A stretch of 64,000 nt of DNA from Cypionkella sp. (GCF_028290025.1 NZ_JAQGKQ010000088.1:1-64000), one strand, 5' to 3'. Shown: positions 24,456 to 35,008, numbered from the stretch's first letter. Notes: a model not told the origin generated them from the letters alone. Made by a program: numbers and translations.

Positions 24456-25463
24456 TTAGCCGCCGAAATGTGAGAACCGATAGGGCGAGGTGCCGTATTT
24501 CTTGCGGAAACTTTTGGAGAAATGCGAGGTGGAGGCATAGCCGCAGGCCACCGCCACTTCAGTCACCTTCATGTCGGTTTCGGCCAGCAAGGACCTCCCG
24601 CGCGCCAGCCGCAGATCGTTCATATAGCGGACCGGGGTGATGTTCAAGTAACGGTTGAACAGCCGCTCAATCTGGCGGCGTGACAGCGACAGGTGCGCGG
24701 CGCAGGCATCAAGGTCGAAATCCTCCTCGATATGCGCTTCGAGATAGGCCGCCGCTTGCAGCAATTTATCATGCCTCGTGCCAAGGCGGGCGGCGAGCGA
24801 GGTGGTTTGCAGATCTTCTTCCTGCCTGCGCTGGGTCAAGAGGCACATGTTCATCACCTCTTGCCCCAAGGCGGGGCCGAAGCGGTCGTTGATCAGTTTC
24901 AGCATCAGATCGGCGGCGGCAACACCGCCAGCGCAGGTCATAACCCGGTCATCAATGCAGAACACTTGGCGGGCGGGCAGCAGGTCGGGATGGTTTTCGG
25001 CAAAGGCGTCGATATTGTCCCAATGCATCGTAAAGCGATGGCCCTTCAGGATGCCCGCTTGCGCCAAAGCATAGGCGCCGGTGCACAGACCGCCGACCAC
25101 GCGGCCGCGCCGCCACAAGGACCGCAGCCAATCGCCCAAGGCTTGACTGGCTTTGCCTTCCGGTTCCACCCCCGAACAGACCAGCACGATGCCTTCCGGT
25201 TTCGCCATGCTCCACGCGCCATCGACCATGATCGGCACGCCGTTGGAGCAAGCCACGGGTGCGCCATCATCCGATAGCACCTGCCAGCGAAACAAAACCT
25301 GCTGCGCCAGTTGGTTCGCCATCCGCAAAGGTTCGATTGCCGAGGAAAACGCCAGCATGGTGAACTTTGGTAGCAGCACGAAGGCGACGTCCAGCGGCTC
25401 GGGCGGGCGGGCCAGCGTTACATGCGCCGAGCCTTTGGCAACATATTTCTGTGCATCAGACAT
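24456..25463 (-). CDS. GlxA-type AraC-family regulator
   Basis: A 335-aa regulator: an N-terminal DJ-1/PfpI-like domain (LDVAFVLLPKFTMLAFSSAI, then GLCTGAYALAQAGIL with the nucleophile-elbow Cys) and a C-terminal double helix-turn-helix (ACAAHLSLSRRQIERLFNRY and KVTEVAVACGYASTSHFSKS). Relatives such as GbdR and CdhR control glycine betaine or carnitine catabolism. With betaine-homocysteine methyltransferase elsewhere in this window, a quaternary-amine role is possible but unproven. Start at 25463 (MSDAQKY) chosen over an overlapping upstream codon. Confidence 0.9.
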   Translation of the reverse strand: MSDAQKYVAKGSAHVTLARPPEPLDVAFVLLPKFTMLAFSSAIEPLRMANQLAQQVLFRWQVLSDDGAPVACSNGVPIMVDGAWSMAKPEGIVLVCSGVEPEGKASQALGDWLRSLWRRGRVVGGLCTGAYALAQAGILKGHRFTMHWDNIDAFAENHPDLLPARQVFCIDDRVMTCAGGVAAADLMLKLINDRFGPALGQEVMNMCLLTQRRQEEDLQTTSLAARLGTRHDKLLQAAAYLEAHIEEDFDLDACAAHLSLSRRQIERLFNRYLNITPVRYMNDLRLARGRSLLAETDMKVTEVAVACGYASTSHFSKSFRKKYGTSPYRFSHFGG

Positions 25464-25510
25464 CGCGGCCCCCTCTGGGGCGAGTATAGCAGAGCGGGCC
25501 GCGGGCTGCA

Positions 25511-27229
25511 TCAGGTTCGGATGCCTGCGAAGCGTTGCTGCCAGTCGGCGCGTTCTTCGTCGGTGATCTTGCGGAACAGGTTATCCGGCACGGTAAAGGC
25601 GTGGCCAGCGGGCAGTTTGGACATGGCTGCCGCAATATCATCCGGCCATGTCCAATCGTCTGAGCCCATCGCGGCCATCATCGCGGCGGCGGCATCAGGG
25701 ATGAACGGTGCCGAAAGGATGGCGTAGACGCGGATCAGGTTGAGCGAAAGGCGGATCATTGCCTGCGCGCGTTCGGGGTCGGTTTTAACTACGGTCCAAG
25801 GGGCTGCGGCTTGCAGATATTCGTTGCCGATCACCCAGATCGCGCGGAGTTCGGCGGATGCCTTGCGCACCTCCATCGACTCCATGCAGGCGGAATAGTC
25901 TTTGATGCGTTGCCCGAGTTCTTCGATCAGGCGCGCCTCTTGTTCGCCGAATTCTCCTGCGGAGGGGACGTGCGCGCTGAATTTCGCGACGCAGAACTTG
26001 GTGACGCGGGAGACGAGGTTGCCCAGAACATCGGCGAGGTCTTTGTTCACCGAGACTTGGAAGTTTTCCCATGTGAATTCGGAATCCGCTGACTCCGGGG
26101 CGTGGGATAGCAGCCACCAGCGCCAGTAATCCGATGGCAGGATCGACAGAGCCTGATCCATGAACACGCCGCGCCCGCGTGAGGTGCTGAACTGGCCACC
26201 GTCGTAGTTCAGGTAATTGAACGATTTTAGGTAATCGACCAGCTTCCACGGCTCACCCGAACCGAGGATCGTCGCGGGGAAGCTAAGCGTATGGAACGGC
26301 ACGTTGTCTTTGCCCATGAACTGATAATAGGTGACGTCTGCCGCGCCCATATCGGTGCGCCACCAGCGTTGCCACGCGGCATCCGGCAAGCCTTGGGCAT
26401 CGGCCCATTCAGCGGTGCAGGCGATGTATTCGATCGGGGCGTCGAACCAGACGTAGAACACTTTGCCCTCCATCCCCGGCCAGATTTGATCGCCCTTTTT
26501 CACCGGGATACCCCAGTGCAAATCACGGGTGATGCCACGATCTTGCAAGCCGTCGCCGTCGTTCAGCCATTTCTTCGCAATCGAAGTGGTCAGGATCGGC
26601 CAGTCTTTTTTGCTGTCGATCCAAGCCTCTAGCTTATCGCGCAAGGACCGCTGCATCAGGTAAAGGTGCTTCGTGCTGCGGACCTCAAGGTTGGTGGAGC
26701 CGGAAATCGTTGAATGCGGGTTGATCAGATCGGTGGGGTCGAGTTGCTTGGTGCAGTTGTCGCACTGATCGCCACGGGCCGATCCGTAGCCGCAATTCGG
26801 GCAGGTGCCTTCGATATAACGGTCGGGCAGGAAGCGGCCGTCATCGATGGAATAGATCTGTGACTCCTCAACCTCGCGGATCAAGCCGGCCTCGGCGAGT
26901 TTTCCGGCGAAATGCTGGGTCAGATGATGGTTGCGCTGCGATGAAGACCGCCCGAAATGATCAAATGACAGCCGGAAGCCGCGTGCGATCTCGGCCTGAA
27001 CGTCGTGCATTTCGGCGCAATATTCGGCGACAGGCTTGCCTGCTTTGGCGGCTGCAAGCTCGGCTGGCGTGCCGTGCTCATCCGTGGCGCAGATGAACAT
27101 CACCTCATGGCCGCGCGCGCGGTTGTAGCGCGCGAACAGGTCGGCGGGCAGTTGGCTGCCCACCAGATTGCCCAAGTGCTTGATGCCGTTGATATAAGGA
27201 ATGGCGGAGGTGATCAGAATCCGTGCCAT
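25511..27229 (-). CDS. metG: Methionyl-tRNA synthetase
   Basis: A 572-aa class I synthetase charging tRNA-Met. The HIGH-like motif is HLGN (in [20 protein letters not shown]), the zinc knuckle is [17 protein letters not shown], and the KMSKS-like loop is FSTSRGRG. The C-terminal tRNA-binding domain seen in E. coli (677 aa) is absent, as in many alphaproteobacteria. Monocistronic: the next gene in the same direction (GlxA) starts 48 bases after its stop. Confidence 0.98.
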   Translation of the reverse strand: MARILITSAIPYINGIKHLGNLVGSQLPADLFARYNRARGHEVMFICATDEHGTPAELAAAKAGKPVAEYCAEMHDVQAEIARGFRLSFDHFGRSSSQRNHHLTQHFAGKLAEAGLIREVEESQIYSIDDGRFLPDRYIEGTCPNCGYGSARGDQCDNCTKQLDPTDLINPHSTISGSTNLEVRSTKHLYLMQRSLRDKLEAWIDSKKDWPILTTSIAKKWLNDGDGLQDRGITRDLHWGIPVKKGDQIWPGMEGKVFYVWFDAPIEYIACTAEWADAQGLPDAAWQRWWRTDMGAADVTYYQFMGKDNVPFHTLSFPATILGSGEPWKLVDYLKSFNYLNYDGGQFSTSRGRGVFMDQALSILPSDYWRWWLLSHAPESADSEFTWENFQVSVNKDLADVLGNLVSRVTKFCVAKFSAHVPSAGEFGEQEARLIEELGQRIKDYSACMESMEVRKASAELRAIWVIGNEYLQAAAPWTVVKTDPERAQAMIRLSLNLIRVYAILSAPFIPDAAAAMMAAMGSDDWTWPDDIAAAMSKLPAGHAFTVPDNLFRKITDEERADWQQRFAGIRT

Positions 27230-27310
27230 GCAATGCCCTTTCCCGTCAGTTGCGCCTCGTTTAACGCAAGCCGGGGGTAAGGGCTAGACAGGGTTAAGCC
27301 CAGAGGGGGA

Positions 27311-27850
27311 TTATAAGCCCTTTGTGATGCGCCGCAGTGTGCCATCGCCTTTCAAGCCGCGCAAAACCGCCCCCGCGATATGCAAAGCCAGCAGCGCCAT
27401 CAGCACTTTCGTCAATATGCCGTGGATCGCAAAGCCAGTATTCTCCCACGCCTCGGATACCGGGGCGATGGGCGGCAGAATGATTTGCCCGAAGATCACC
27501 ACATCGAGCCCGGTCGCGGAACTGGCGATCCAACCCGAAAGCGGGATCGCCAGCATCAGCGCGTAAAGCGCCAGATGCGTGGCGCGGGCGACGCGATTTT
27601 GCCAAGCAACTGGCGACCCGAGCGAGGCAGGGGCTGGGCTGATACGATGCCAAATCAACCGCACCAGCGCGAGGCTAAGGGTGATAATGCCAAGCGTTTT
27701 GTGCTGCCCATACAGCCAAAGCGTCGATAAACCCGGCTGGATTGAGGTCAACACCGTGCCCAAAACCAGCAGTGTCAGGATCAGCGCCGCCATGCTCCAA
27801 TGCAGCAGGCGAGAGGTCAGGCCGAACCGGGTTGCGGTGTTGCGCCACAT
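27311..27850 (-). CDS. Cytochrome b561
   Basis: A 179-aa four-helix di-heme membrane protein: RLLHWSMAALILTLLVLG (His in helix 1), YGQHKTLGIITLSLALVRL, ATHLALYALMLAIPLSGW and IHGILTKVLMALLALHIAG provide the heme-ligand histidines. Acts in quinol oxidation or superoxide scavenging in the inner membrane. It starts directly after the stop of the YceI gene, a common b561-YceI pair. Confidence 0.92.
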   Translation of the reverse strand: MWRNTATRFGLTSRLLHWSMAALILTLLVLGTVLTSIQPGLSTLWLYGQHKTLGIITLSLALVRLIWHRISPAPASLGSPVAWQNRVARATHLALYALMLAIPLSGWIASSATGLDVVIFGQIILPPIAPVSEAWENTGFAIHGILTKVLMALLALHIAGAVLRGLKGDGTLRRITKGL

Positions 27851-28441
27851 CTATTCACTGCGCGCGATGCGGGCCAAAATATCCAAGCGCACCTGATCGC
27901 CGACCATATCCGACCAGCCGACCGCGCCAAAATCCGACCGGTTCAGCGCCCCGGTCAGCCGGATCGTCAGATGGCTAAGATCGCCCGCTTCGTGTCCCTT
28001 CTGCCGCCAGATCATCGCCTGCATCACCATCGGCTTGGTGACGCCGCGAATGGTGACGCGGCCGCTGACTTCCGCCCCTTCACCCTTTGATTTCACGGAC
28101 GTGCTTTCAAAGCTGATCTGCGGAAAGTCTCTTGAATCCAGTACCTTCGGCCCCTTCATCGCTTGGGCTGCAAACGGAAAAGACGCATCGGCATGGGCTA
28201 CATCCAGCGTTACCGCAACTCGGCTGGCACTGACATTCTGAAAATCCAACGTCAGATCGGCGCGGCTGATCGGCATTTGCCCGGTGATCTTATCGCTGCC
28301 AAAATCAGTCTCAAACCCGACCACCGAACTGGCGGGTTGCAGGGTATAATTCGCCGGACTGGCCAGTGCACAATTTGCCAGTGCAAGGCTGGCAAGTGCA
28401 ACGCTGGCGTTTAACACCAAGACCAATAGCGGGATACGCAT
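27851..28441 (-). CDS. YceI-family periplasmic lipid-binding protein
   Basis: A 196-aa protein with a signal peptide (MRIPLLVLVLNASVALASLA..., cut near residue 27) followed by the lipocalin-like YceI domain: YTLQPASSVVGFETDFGSDK, SFPFAAQAMKGPKVLDSRDF and RVTIRGVTKPMVMQAMI. YceI proteins bind isoprenoid lipids such as quinones, which matches the abutting cytochrome b561. GGGAGG precedes the ATG. Confidence 0.92.
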   Translation of the reverse strand: MRIPLLVLVLNASVALASLALANCALASPANYTLQPASSVVGFETDFGSDKITGQMPISRADLTLDFQNVSASRVAVTLDVAHADASFPFAAQAMKGPKVLDSRDFPQISFESTSVKSKGEGAEVSGRVTIRGVTKPMVMQAMIWRQKGHEAGDLSHLTIRLTGALNRSDFGAVGWSDMVGDQVRLDILARIARSE

Positions 28442-28610
28442 GAGAACCTCCCAGTTTCTGCCAGATTAGCACCGAAGCAGGTGCCTTTGCAGCAAATTGC
28501 GCGCGATAGGACTTCAGTCTGATCGCGTTCACAGCGTCGTAGGGGGCTATCGCAGGGGCTTTCCTTGTGCGTGGCCTCCGCTTAGGTTGATGGCAAAACA
28601 GGAGCGCATA

Positions 28611-29654
28611 ATGCAGCAGGTGAAGTTGGGCCAGACCGGGCTTTCGGTCTCAGAGATTTGCTTGGGCTCGATGACCTGGGGCAGCCAGAATTCCGAAGCC
28701 GACGGCCATGCGCAGATGGACATGGCGCTTGGGCGCGGCGTGAACTTCTGGGATACCGCCGAGATGTATCCGGTCAATCCGGTGCGTGCCGAAACTGTCG
28801 GGCGCACCGAAGAAATCATCGGCACATGGCTTGCGGCGCGGGGCGGGCGTGACGGTTTAGTGCTGGCAACCAAGGTCACGGGTGAGGGTCAGGACGCCGT
28901 GCGTGGCGGTGCGCCGCTGACAGGCGCTGTAATGCGCACAGCGGTCGAGGATTCACTTCGGCGGCTGCAAACCGACTACATTGACCTCTATCAACTGCAC
29001 TGGCCCAATCGCGCCTCCTATCACTTCCGCGATATATGGCACTTCGATCCGCGCGGCGGTAGCAAGGCGAGCATCGAAGCGCATATGATTGATATCCTTG
29101 AAGTATCGGATAAACTGATCGCCGAAGGCAAGATTTGTAATATTGCACTTTCCATTGAATCGGTTTGGGGGGCGGGGCGTTGGTTGGCGCTGGCGGAGAA
29201 GCATGGACTGCCGAGGATGGCAACGGTACAGAACGAATATTCCCTGCTGTGCCGCCAGTTTGACAGCGATTGGGCAGAGCTTTCGGCGCTGGAAGATATG
29301 CCGCTGCTGGCGTTTTCTCCGCTGGCGACTGGATTGCTCACGGGCAAGTATGCGGGAGATGTGATCCCCGATGGATCGCGACGGGTGTTCAATCCGACGC
29401 TGTCGGGGCGCGTGACGCCGCAAGTTTTCCCAGCGGTTGCGGCTTATCTGGGCATTGCTGCACGGCACGGGCTTAACCCGGCGCAGATGGCGATTGCGTT
29501 CTGCAGGGCGCGGCCGTTCCCTTGCATACCGATCATTGGTGCCACCGATCTAACCCAACTTGAGATCGCGCTCGGAGCTGTCGATGTGGCGCTGGAGCCC
29601 GAGGTTTTGGCCGAAATCGATGCCGCTCATCGCGCGCATCCGATGCCGTATTAG
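28611..29654 (+). CDS. Aldo/keto reductase (Tas-like)
   Basis: A 347-aa NADPH-dependent reductase of the TIM-barrel AKR family. The catalytic tetrad is visible: Asp in NFWDTAE, Tyr in AEMYP, Lys in LATKVTGEG and His in YQLHWPNR. The longer loop after QLHWPN (RASYHFRDIWHF) is typical of Tas/YajO-like enzymes. AGGAG precedes the ATG at 28611. The 3' end overlaps the next gene's start by 35 bases. Substrate unknown. Confidence 0.92.
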   Translation: MQQVKLGQTGLSVSEICLGSMTWGSQNSEADGHAQMDMALGRGVNFWDTAEMYPVNPVRAETVGRTEEIIGTWLAARGGRDGLVLATKVTGEGQDAVRGGAPLTGAVMRTAVEDSLRRLQTDYIDLYQLHWPNRASYHFRDIWHFDPRGGSKASIEAHMIDILEVSDKLIAEGKICNIALSIESVWGAGRWLALAEKHGLPRMATVQNEYSLLCRQFDSDWAELSALEDMPLLAFSPLATGLLTGKYAGDVIPDGSRRVFNPTLSGRVTPQVFPAVAAYLGIAARHGLNPAQMAIAFCRARPFPCIPIIGATDLTQLEIALGAVDVALEPEVLAEIDAAHRAHPMPY

Positions 29655-30186
29655 TTCCGTGCGGTCATGGATTTTGGCGCTGCTTTTGGCGGGCTGCACG
29701 TTGGGCGCTGGCAAGCTCGCAAGCCCTGCCGATAGTGCAAATCCGATCACTGGTGATGCGATTGCGGTGACATCGCTGGACGCGCCAGCGGGTAAGCTTG
29801 CCGGCGGTGGTCTGAAGCCCGCTGTTGTTGTGGGAGACCCGGCGAAAGCTGATGCGGTGAAGGCTGATGTGGTTACGGCTGGTCCGAGCAAAGCAGAACC
29901 CGCGATAGCCGTTGAGGCGCCGATGACGGAAGCGCCCTTGGCGGTGCTTTCGCCCGAGGAATTGGCCTGCGCCAAGAAGGGTGGGCAATGGACGGTCGCC
30001 GGCAAGGCCAGAGGCATGTCTTGCGTTAGCATGATGCGTGATGCCGGGAAATCCTGCCGCAGGCAAAGCGATTGCGAGGGAAGTTGTCTCGCGAGGTCAA
30101 ACACTTGCGCGCCGATAGCGCCGCTGTTTGGGTGTAATGAAATTTTGCAGGATAATGGCGCGATGGTGACCTTATGTATCGACTGA
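29620..30186 (+). CDS. Cysteine-rich lipoprotein
   Basis: About 188 aa. A basic N-terminus, hydrophobic stretch and lipobox LLLAGC at about residue 26 make it a lipoprotein. After a long Ala/Pro/Lys low-complexity linker comes a Cys-rich domain (CAKKGGQWTV, GKSCRRQSDCEGSC, NTCAPIAPLFGC, MVTLCID) with about eight cysteines, probably disulfide-bonded. It begins inside the aldo/keto reductase gene and ends 13 bases inside the lipocalin gene, so the three are coupled. The 29620 start has no clear ribosome site. Function unknown. Confidence 0.75.
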   Translation: MPLIARIRCRISSVRSWILALLLAGCTLGAGKLASPADSANPITGDAIAVTSLDAPAGKLAGGGLKPAVVVGDPAKADAVKADVVTAGPSKAEPAIAVEAPMTEAPLAVLSPEELACAKKGGQWTVAGKARGMSCVSMMRDAGKSCRRQSDCEGSCLARSNTCAPIAPLFGCNEILQDNGAMVTLCID

Positions 30187-30665
30187 TTTTAGTGCTGCTG
30201 CTGAGCGCCTGCGCCGCTGCTCCGACCCAAGTGGCCGTTGGGCGGTATCGCGCGCCGGATGCGCCGATGTATTCCAACGCCGTAATGGATCACAACCGTC
30301 TGGTCGGGCAATGGAGCCAAGTGGCGGCGTTTGGCGGCGAGGCGTGCAAGCCGGGGTCTGCCGAGATTTCGAAGTCGGGGGCGGGATTGCAGATCCTCTA
30401 CCGCTTATGCGAATCCGGCGTGGAGATGGCCGGGGCCGGGCCAATGCCCGCCGAGAATGTCGGGCGTTTTAACGTGCCGGGGCAGCCCGGGCCGTGGTGG
30501 GTGTTGTGGGCAGATGCCGATTATCGCACGCTGGTGATTGGCAGTCCGAATGGGCGACTGGGGTTTATCCTGAACCGGGGGCCGTTTCCGCCGGATCGGC
30601 TGAAGGCGGCACGGGATATTCTCGAATGGAACGGCTACGATACGCGGCGGTTGGTGGTTTATTAG
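30174..30665 (+). CDS. Lipocalin-like outer-membrane lipoprotein
   Basis: A 163-aa protein with signal and lipobox LLLSAC (Cys13), then a lipocalin core starting NRLVGQWSQVAAFGGEACKP (the GxWxxVA motif), LQILYRLCESG, and PWWVLWADADYRTLVIGSPN. The length and motif order match Blc-type bacterial lipocalins, which bind fatty acids or lysophospholipids at the envelope. It overlaps the preceding Cys-rich lipoprotein gene by 13 bases. Confidence 0.85.
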   Translation: MYRLILVLLLSACAAAPTQVAVGRYRAPDAPMYSNAVMDHNRLVGQWSQVAAFGGEACKPGSAEISKSGAGLQILYRLCESGVEMAGAGPMPAENVGRFNVPGQPGPWWVLWADADYRTLVIGSPNGRLGFILNRGPFPPDRLKAARDILEWNGYDTRRLVVY

Positions 30666-30674
30666 CGCCCCTGT

Positions 30675-31571
30675 CTAGACCATCGCGCGCTGCAAACGGG
30701 CCAGATGATCGCGCACTCCACGCGCACCAAATGGGGCGGCGCGCACCAAACCGTCGAAGTGCTGCAAAATCGCCTGCACACGCGCGGGGTCGCGGAAAAC
30801 GATGTATTGTTGGCCGAGATAAACTGCCGCCAGATGCGGGCCGAACACCGTGACCGGGCTGGAATACACCTGATGCGCGTCGAACAAGTACAGCCGCAAC
30901 GACGGGTAAAGCGTGTCACACACCGTGATCATATGATCCATCTGATCTTGACGCGCAGACAATGTAAGGCCGGACCAATAGCCCAACCCACTGGCAAAGT
31001 TAGATATTTCATGCAGAGGCATGGCAATCTCATAATCTGACTGCGTGGTTTTCATCCAGTCCAGCTGATCTTGGAATGCCGATATCGCTTGGTCTGAAGA
31101 CCGCCCGAGATAATCGGCATACTCCCAAGCCACCACTTCGGGCGTCTTCAGCATATCGGGCAAGCTCGCGGGAACATGGCGGATCTTGTAGCCCGCCGCC
31201 GCGTGGTGCCAGCCGATCAGCTGTTGGTCAAACAACGCGCGCGGCGCTTCGATCAGCGTGACCGAGGCTGCAAGCAACTCGGCCACCGGCTCGGGGCGCT
31301 CTGCGAGGCCCAGCAACCAATCGCATGAGACGCCTAAAGCCGTGGCGCAATCGGCGGCAAGTTGCGCGTTCGGCAGTCTTGTGCCGGGCGAAAGCAATGC
31401 GGAGACGGTGGAGCGATCAACCCCGGTTGCGCGAGCAAGCGCGGCTTGGCTGGTGGCCCGCAACGTCATCGCTTGAGCCAATCTCTCACGGAACAGCGGT
31501 GCACGGTCACGCTTGTCGATAAAACCCTGCATTTGTTTTTTAATGTCCCCAATGGTGACGTTATGGTGCAT
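30675..31571 (-). CDS. XRE-type regulator with large C-terminal domain
   Basis: A protein of up to 298 aa with a helix-turn-helix (TSQAALARATGVDRSTVSAL, about residues 40-59) and a 200-aa C-terminal domain (LFDQQLIGWHHAAAGYKIRH; TLSARQDQMDHMITVCDTLY) that probably binds a ligand. Rhodobacterales commonly place this type next to fatty-acid genes; here it is divergent from a desaturase, which it may regulate (inference). Met14 at 31532 is an alternative start; neither has a well-spaced ribosome site. Confidence 0.82.
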   Translation of the reverse strand: MHHNVTIGDIKKQMQGFIDKRDRAPLFRERLAQAMTLRATSQAALARATGVDRSTVSALLSPGTRLPNAQLAADCATALGVSCDWLLGLAERPEPVAELLAASVTLIEAPRALFDQQLIGWHHAAAGYKIRHVPASLPDMLKTPEVVAWEYADYLGRSSDQAISAFQDQLDWMKTTQSDYEIAMPLHEISNFASGLGYWSGLTLSARQDQMDHMITVCDTLYPSLRLYLFDAHQVYSSPVTVFGPHLAAVYLGQQYIVFRDPARVQAILQHFDGLVRAAPFGARGVRDHLARLQRAMV

Positions 31572-31609
31572 ATCCTCGGAGTTCCGCGATGGTTTGGCAA
31601 GTGCTACGC

Positions 31610-31615
31610 TATAAT
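31610..31615 (+). promoter_or_regulatory. TATAAT -10 box before the desaturase gene
   Basis: A perfect TATAAT lies 24 bases before the desaturase ATG in the 67-base region between the divergent genes. No matching -35 at 16-18 bases is seen, so activation by a bound regulator is likely. Confidence 0.4.
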
Positions 31616-31638
31616 CATCGGTTTTTAAGAGGAAAATT

Positions 31639-32568
31639 ATGCGGCACGCCCGTGGTTTCGAATGGCCGACGCTTCTGATCTTGCTGGCAACCTATGCTGC
31701 GTGGGGTTTTGGCAGTTGGCTTTGGGGCAGCACGGCTATTTTATCAATATTGCTGACAGGGATCGCCATCGCGCAATTTTCGTCATTGCAGCATGAGGTG
31801 CTGCACGGCCATCCTTTCCGGGCACAATGGTTGAATGAGGCGCTGGTGTTTCCCGCCCTCTCGCCGTTCGTGCCGTATTTGCGCTTCAAAGATTTGCATT
31901 TGCAGCATCACTTTGATCCGTCTCTGACCGATCCTTACGATGATCCTGAATCAAACTTCATGGAACCTGCGGCTTGGGTGAAAACGCCCTGGATAATGCA
32001 GCGATTGTTGCGTTGGAATAACACGCTGGCGGGGCGGGTTTTGCTTGGGCCGGCGCTAGGTACCTGGATTTTCCTGCGCGATGAATTGGTGCAGTTGCGG
32101 GCCGGCAATGGTCGGGTGATTGTGGCGTGGGGCCTGCATTTTCTGGGGCTGGTGCCGCTGCTGCTGTGGCTGCAATGGGTGGGGATGCCGATCTGGGTCT
32201 ATTTGCTCGCAGTGTATCTTGGCACCGGATTGTTGAAAATTCGCACCTATCTAGAGCATCGCGCCCATCACGCTTTTCGCGCTCGCACGGTGGTGATCGA
32301 AGATCGTGGACCTCTCAGCTATCTGTTTTTGAATAACAATTTTCACGTTGTGCATCACATGCACCCTGCCGTGCCGTGGTATGAGCTGCCTGCACTTTAT
32401 GCCAGCCGGCGGGCGCATTATCTACGTCGCAACGAGTCATACGTCTATCGCAACTACGCCGAAGTGTTCCGGCGCTATTTGCTGACCGCCAAAGACCCGG
32501 TGCCGCATCCGGTTTGGCCGGTGCAGAGCGTTGACACAGGTCACAGCGACAAAGGTTTTCAGCCCTAG
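31639..32568 (+). CDS. Membrane fatty acid desaturase/hydroxylase
   Basis: A 309-aa integral membrane di-iron enzyme. The three histidine boxes are HEVLHGH, HLQHH and HVVHHMH, and the membrane helices lie before the first box and around residues 160-200 (LHFLGLVPLLLWLQWVG). Such enzymes desaturate or hydroxylate acyl chains, carotenoids or related lipids; the substrate is not given by the sequence. AAGAGGA precedes the ATG. Divergent from an XRE regulator. Confidence 0.9.
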   Translation: MRHARGFEWPTLLILLATYAAWGFGSWLWGSTAILSILLTGIAIAQFSSLQHEVLHGHPFRAQWLNEALVFPALSPFVPYLRFKDLHLQHHFDPSLTDPYDDPESNFMEPAAWVKTPWIMQRLLRWNNTLAGRVLLGPALGTWIFLRDELVQLRAGNGRVIVAWGLHFLGLVPLLLWLQWVGMPIWVYLLAVYLGTGLLKIRTYLEHRAHHAFRARTVVIEDRGPLSYLFLNNNFHVVHHMHPAVPWYELPALYASRRAHYLRRNESYVYRNYAEVFRRYLLTAKDPVPHPVWPVQSVDTGHSDKGFQP

Positions 32569-32765
32569 CGTCGAACAGGCGTCAATCTGAGCCGTGCTGC
32601 AGCACCTCCGCGGCCAGAATCGCCCAAGAAGGGATTCGCAATCGGGCATTTCTGCTGGCCTTTGTGATTCGTTTTGGCTAGGCTGACATTCAGATCGGGA
32701 TAACCCGGCAATATCGGGGAAACCCGTTATCGGCAGAGCAGACGGCAAACACAGGCGGATTTTCC

Positions 32766-33929
32766 ATGACTGAGATGGTCTATGGCTCGATGCCCAGCAG
32801 GGTATCGGAACCGGTGATTCCCCGCTGGTGGCGGACGATTGATAAGTGGACGCTGACGGCGGTGTTGGTGCTGTTCGCAATTGGCTTGCTGCTGGGGCTT
32901 GCGGCCTCGGTGCCGCTGGCCGAGCGGAACGGGTTGGACCCTTACTATTATGTCACGCGCCAGGCGTTTTTCGGCGGCATGGCCTTGGCTGCGATTTTCG
33001 GCGTGTCGATGTTGTCACCCGCGATGGTGCGGCGTCTGGGCGTGCTCGGCTTTGCGATTTCGTTTTTTGCGCTGATGATGCTGCCGATGTTTGGCACTGA
33101 CTTTGGCAAGGGGGCGGTGCGCTGGTTCAGCTTTGGTTTTGCCTCGGTGCAGCCGTCGGAGTTTCTGAAGCCCGGTTTTATGATCGTGATCGCCTGGCTG
33201 ACGGCCTCTGGCCAAGACATCAACGGCCCACCGGGTAAGTTTCTATCCTTCGCGCTGACCGTCACGGTGGTGCTGTTTCTGGCGTTCCAGCCGGATTTTG
33301 GCCAAGCCATGTTGGTGCTGTTTGGCTGGGGCGTGATCTATTTCGTCTCGGGCGCGCCGATGATCTTGATCGTGACCATGATGGCGCTGACTGGTGCCGG
33401 CGGCTTTGCGGCTTACCACGGCTCGGAGCACTTTGCGCGGCGGATTGATGGCTTTTTGACCTCTGACGTCGATCCGCGCAGCCAGATGGGCTATGCGACC
33501 AGCGCCATTCAAGAGGGCGGTTTCTTTGGCGTCGGCGTGGGTGAGGGTCAGGTCAAATGGACATTGCCCGACGCGCATACCGACTTCATTATCGCGGTGG
33601 CTGCCGAGGAATACGGTCTGGTTCTGGTGCTGATTATCATCGCGCTTTACGCGGTGGTGGTGGTGCGCAGTCTGGTGCGGCTGACGCGAGAGCGTGATCC
33701 GTTCACCCGTTTGGCGGGCACCGGTTTGGCGTGTATCTTTGGCGTGCAAGCGATGATCAATATGGGGGTGGCGGTGCGCTTGCTGCCCGCCAAGGGGATG
33801 ACTTTGCCGTTCGTGTCTTATGGCGGCTCGTCAGTGATTGCGGCGGGGATTACCGTGGGGATGCTGCTTGCGATGACGCGCACGCGTCCGCAGGGGCAAA
33901 TGTCTGATATCTTCAAGCGGGGGCGCTGA
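32766..33929 (+). CDS. ftsW: Septal peptidoglycan polymerase FtsW
   Basis: A 387-aa SEDS glycosyltransferase with about ten membrane helices, which polymerises lipid II at the septum with FtsI. Seen: [52 protein letters not shown] and the C-terminal [17 protein letters not shown]. It starts the dcw part in this window; the 197 bases upstream hold no gene. TGATG joins it to murG. Confidence 0.97.
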   Translation: MTEMVYGSMPSRVSEPVIPRWWRTIDKWTLTAVLVLFAIGLLLGLAASVPLAERNGLDPYYYVTRQAFFGGMALAAIFGVSMLSPAMVRRLGVLGFAISFFALMMLPMFGTDFGKGAVRWFSFGFASVQPSEFLKPGFMIVIAWLTASGQDINGPPGKFLSFALTVTVVLFLAFQPDFGQAMLVLFGWGVIYFVSGAPMILIVTMMALTGAGGFAAYHGSEHFARRIDGFLTSDVDPRSQMGYATSAIQEGGFFGVGVGEGQVKWTLPDAHTDFIIAVAAEEYGLVLVLIIIALYAVVVVRSLVRLTRERDPFTRLAGTGLACIFGVQAMINMGVAVRLLPAKGMTLPFVSYGGSSVIAAGITVGMLLAMTRTRPQGQMSDIFKRGR

Positions 33930-35008
33930 TGCCGCTGCTTTTGATCGCAGCGGGCGGCACGGGCGGGCATATGTTTCCCGCTCAAGCCTTGGCCGAGGCG
34001 ATGATTGCAAAGGGCTGGCGGGTTAAATTATCCACCGATGCGCGTGGGGCGCGTTACGCCGGGGGCTTTCCGCAAGCTGTTGAAGTTGTGCAGCTTTCGT
34101 CGGCGACCTTCGCGCGTGGCGGGCTGGGGGCGAAGCTGGCGGTGCCGTTTCGAATTGCGGGCGGAGTATTGTCGGCGGTGATGTCGTCCTTGCGCGACAA
34201 GCCCGATGTTGTGGTGGGCTTTGGCGGTTATCCCTCCATTCCTGCGCTGGTGGCGGCTTGGGTTTTGCGCCGTCCTCGGATGATCCACGAACAAAACGGC
34301 GTGTTGGGGCGGGTAAATACGGTGTTCGCGCGCCGGGTTGATAAGGTGGCTTGCGGCACTTGGCCGACGGCTTTGCCCAGCGGCGTTGAGGGTATCCATA
34401 CCGGAAACCCGGTGCGGGCGTCGGTGTTGGAGCGGGCAAGTTCGGGCTATATCGCGCCGGGCGATTATCCGATGGAGCTGTTGGTGATCGGTGGAAGCCA
34501 AGGCGCACGGATCTTGTCGCAAGTGGTGCCAGCGGCGCTCGCGGCTTTGCCGGAAGCTTTGCGGGGCCATCTGCGGGTCGCACATCAGGCGCGGGCCGAA
34601 GATTTGGCGGCGGTGGTGCAAGCTTACGCCGACGCGGGCGTGCAAGCCGAGGTGGAGCCGTTCTTCACCGACATTCCGCGCAGGCTGTCAGAGGCTCAAC
34701 TGGTGATCTCGCGCGCCGGGGCGTCGTCGGTTGCGGATATCTCGGTGATCGGGCGGCCTTCGATCCTGATCCCGTTTGCGGCTGCCACGGGTGATCATCA
34801 AACCGCCAACGCGCGCGGGCTTGTTGATGCGGGGGCTGCGGTGCTGATTGCCGAGGATCGGCTTGACGCCGCCTTCCTTTGCACGCAGATCGTGGCAATT
34901 CTGGGCAATCCGCCAGCGGCGGCAGATATGGCGCGCAAAGCGCAAAAGCAGGGCAGGCCGGACGCTACCGAGCGGCTGGTGGCTTTGGTTGAGGGGCTGG
35001 CAGGTTAA
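33929..35008 (+). CDS. murG: UDP-GlcNAc:lipid I GlcNAc transferase MurG
   Basis: A 359-aa GT28 glycosyltransferase making lipid II on the inner face of the cytoplasmic membrane. Seen: [20 protein letters not shown] (G-loop 1), [27 protein letters not shown] and [11 protein letters not shown] (G-loop), with [20 protein letters not shown] near the C-terminus. Its ATG overlaps the ftsW stop. Full length. Confidence 0.98.
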   Translation: MPLLLIAAGGTGGHMFPAQALAEAMIAKGWRVKLSTDARGARYAGGFPQAVEVVQLSSATFARGGLGAKLAVPFRIAGGVLSAVMSSLRDKPDVVVGFGGYPSIPALVAAWVLRRPRMIHEQNGVLGRVNTVFARRVDKVACGTWPTALPSGVEGIHTGNPVRASVLERASSGYIAPGDYPMELLVIGGSQGARILSQVVPAALAALPEALRGHLRVAHQARAEDLAAVVQAYADAGVQAEVEPFFTDIPRRLSEAQLVISRAGASSVADISVIGRPSILIPFAAATGDHQTANARGLVDAGAAVLIAEDRLDAAFLCTQIVAILGNPPAAADMARKAQKQGRPDATERLVALVEGLAG

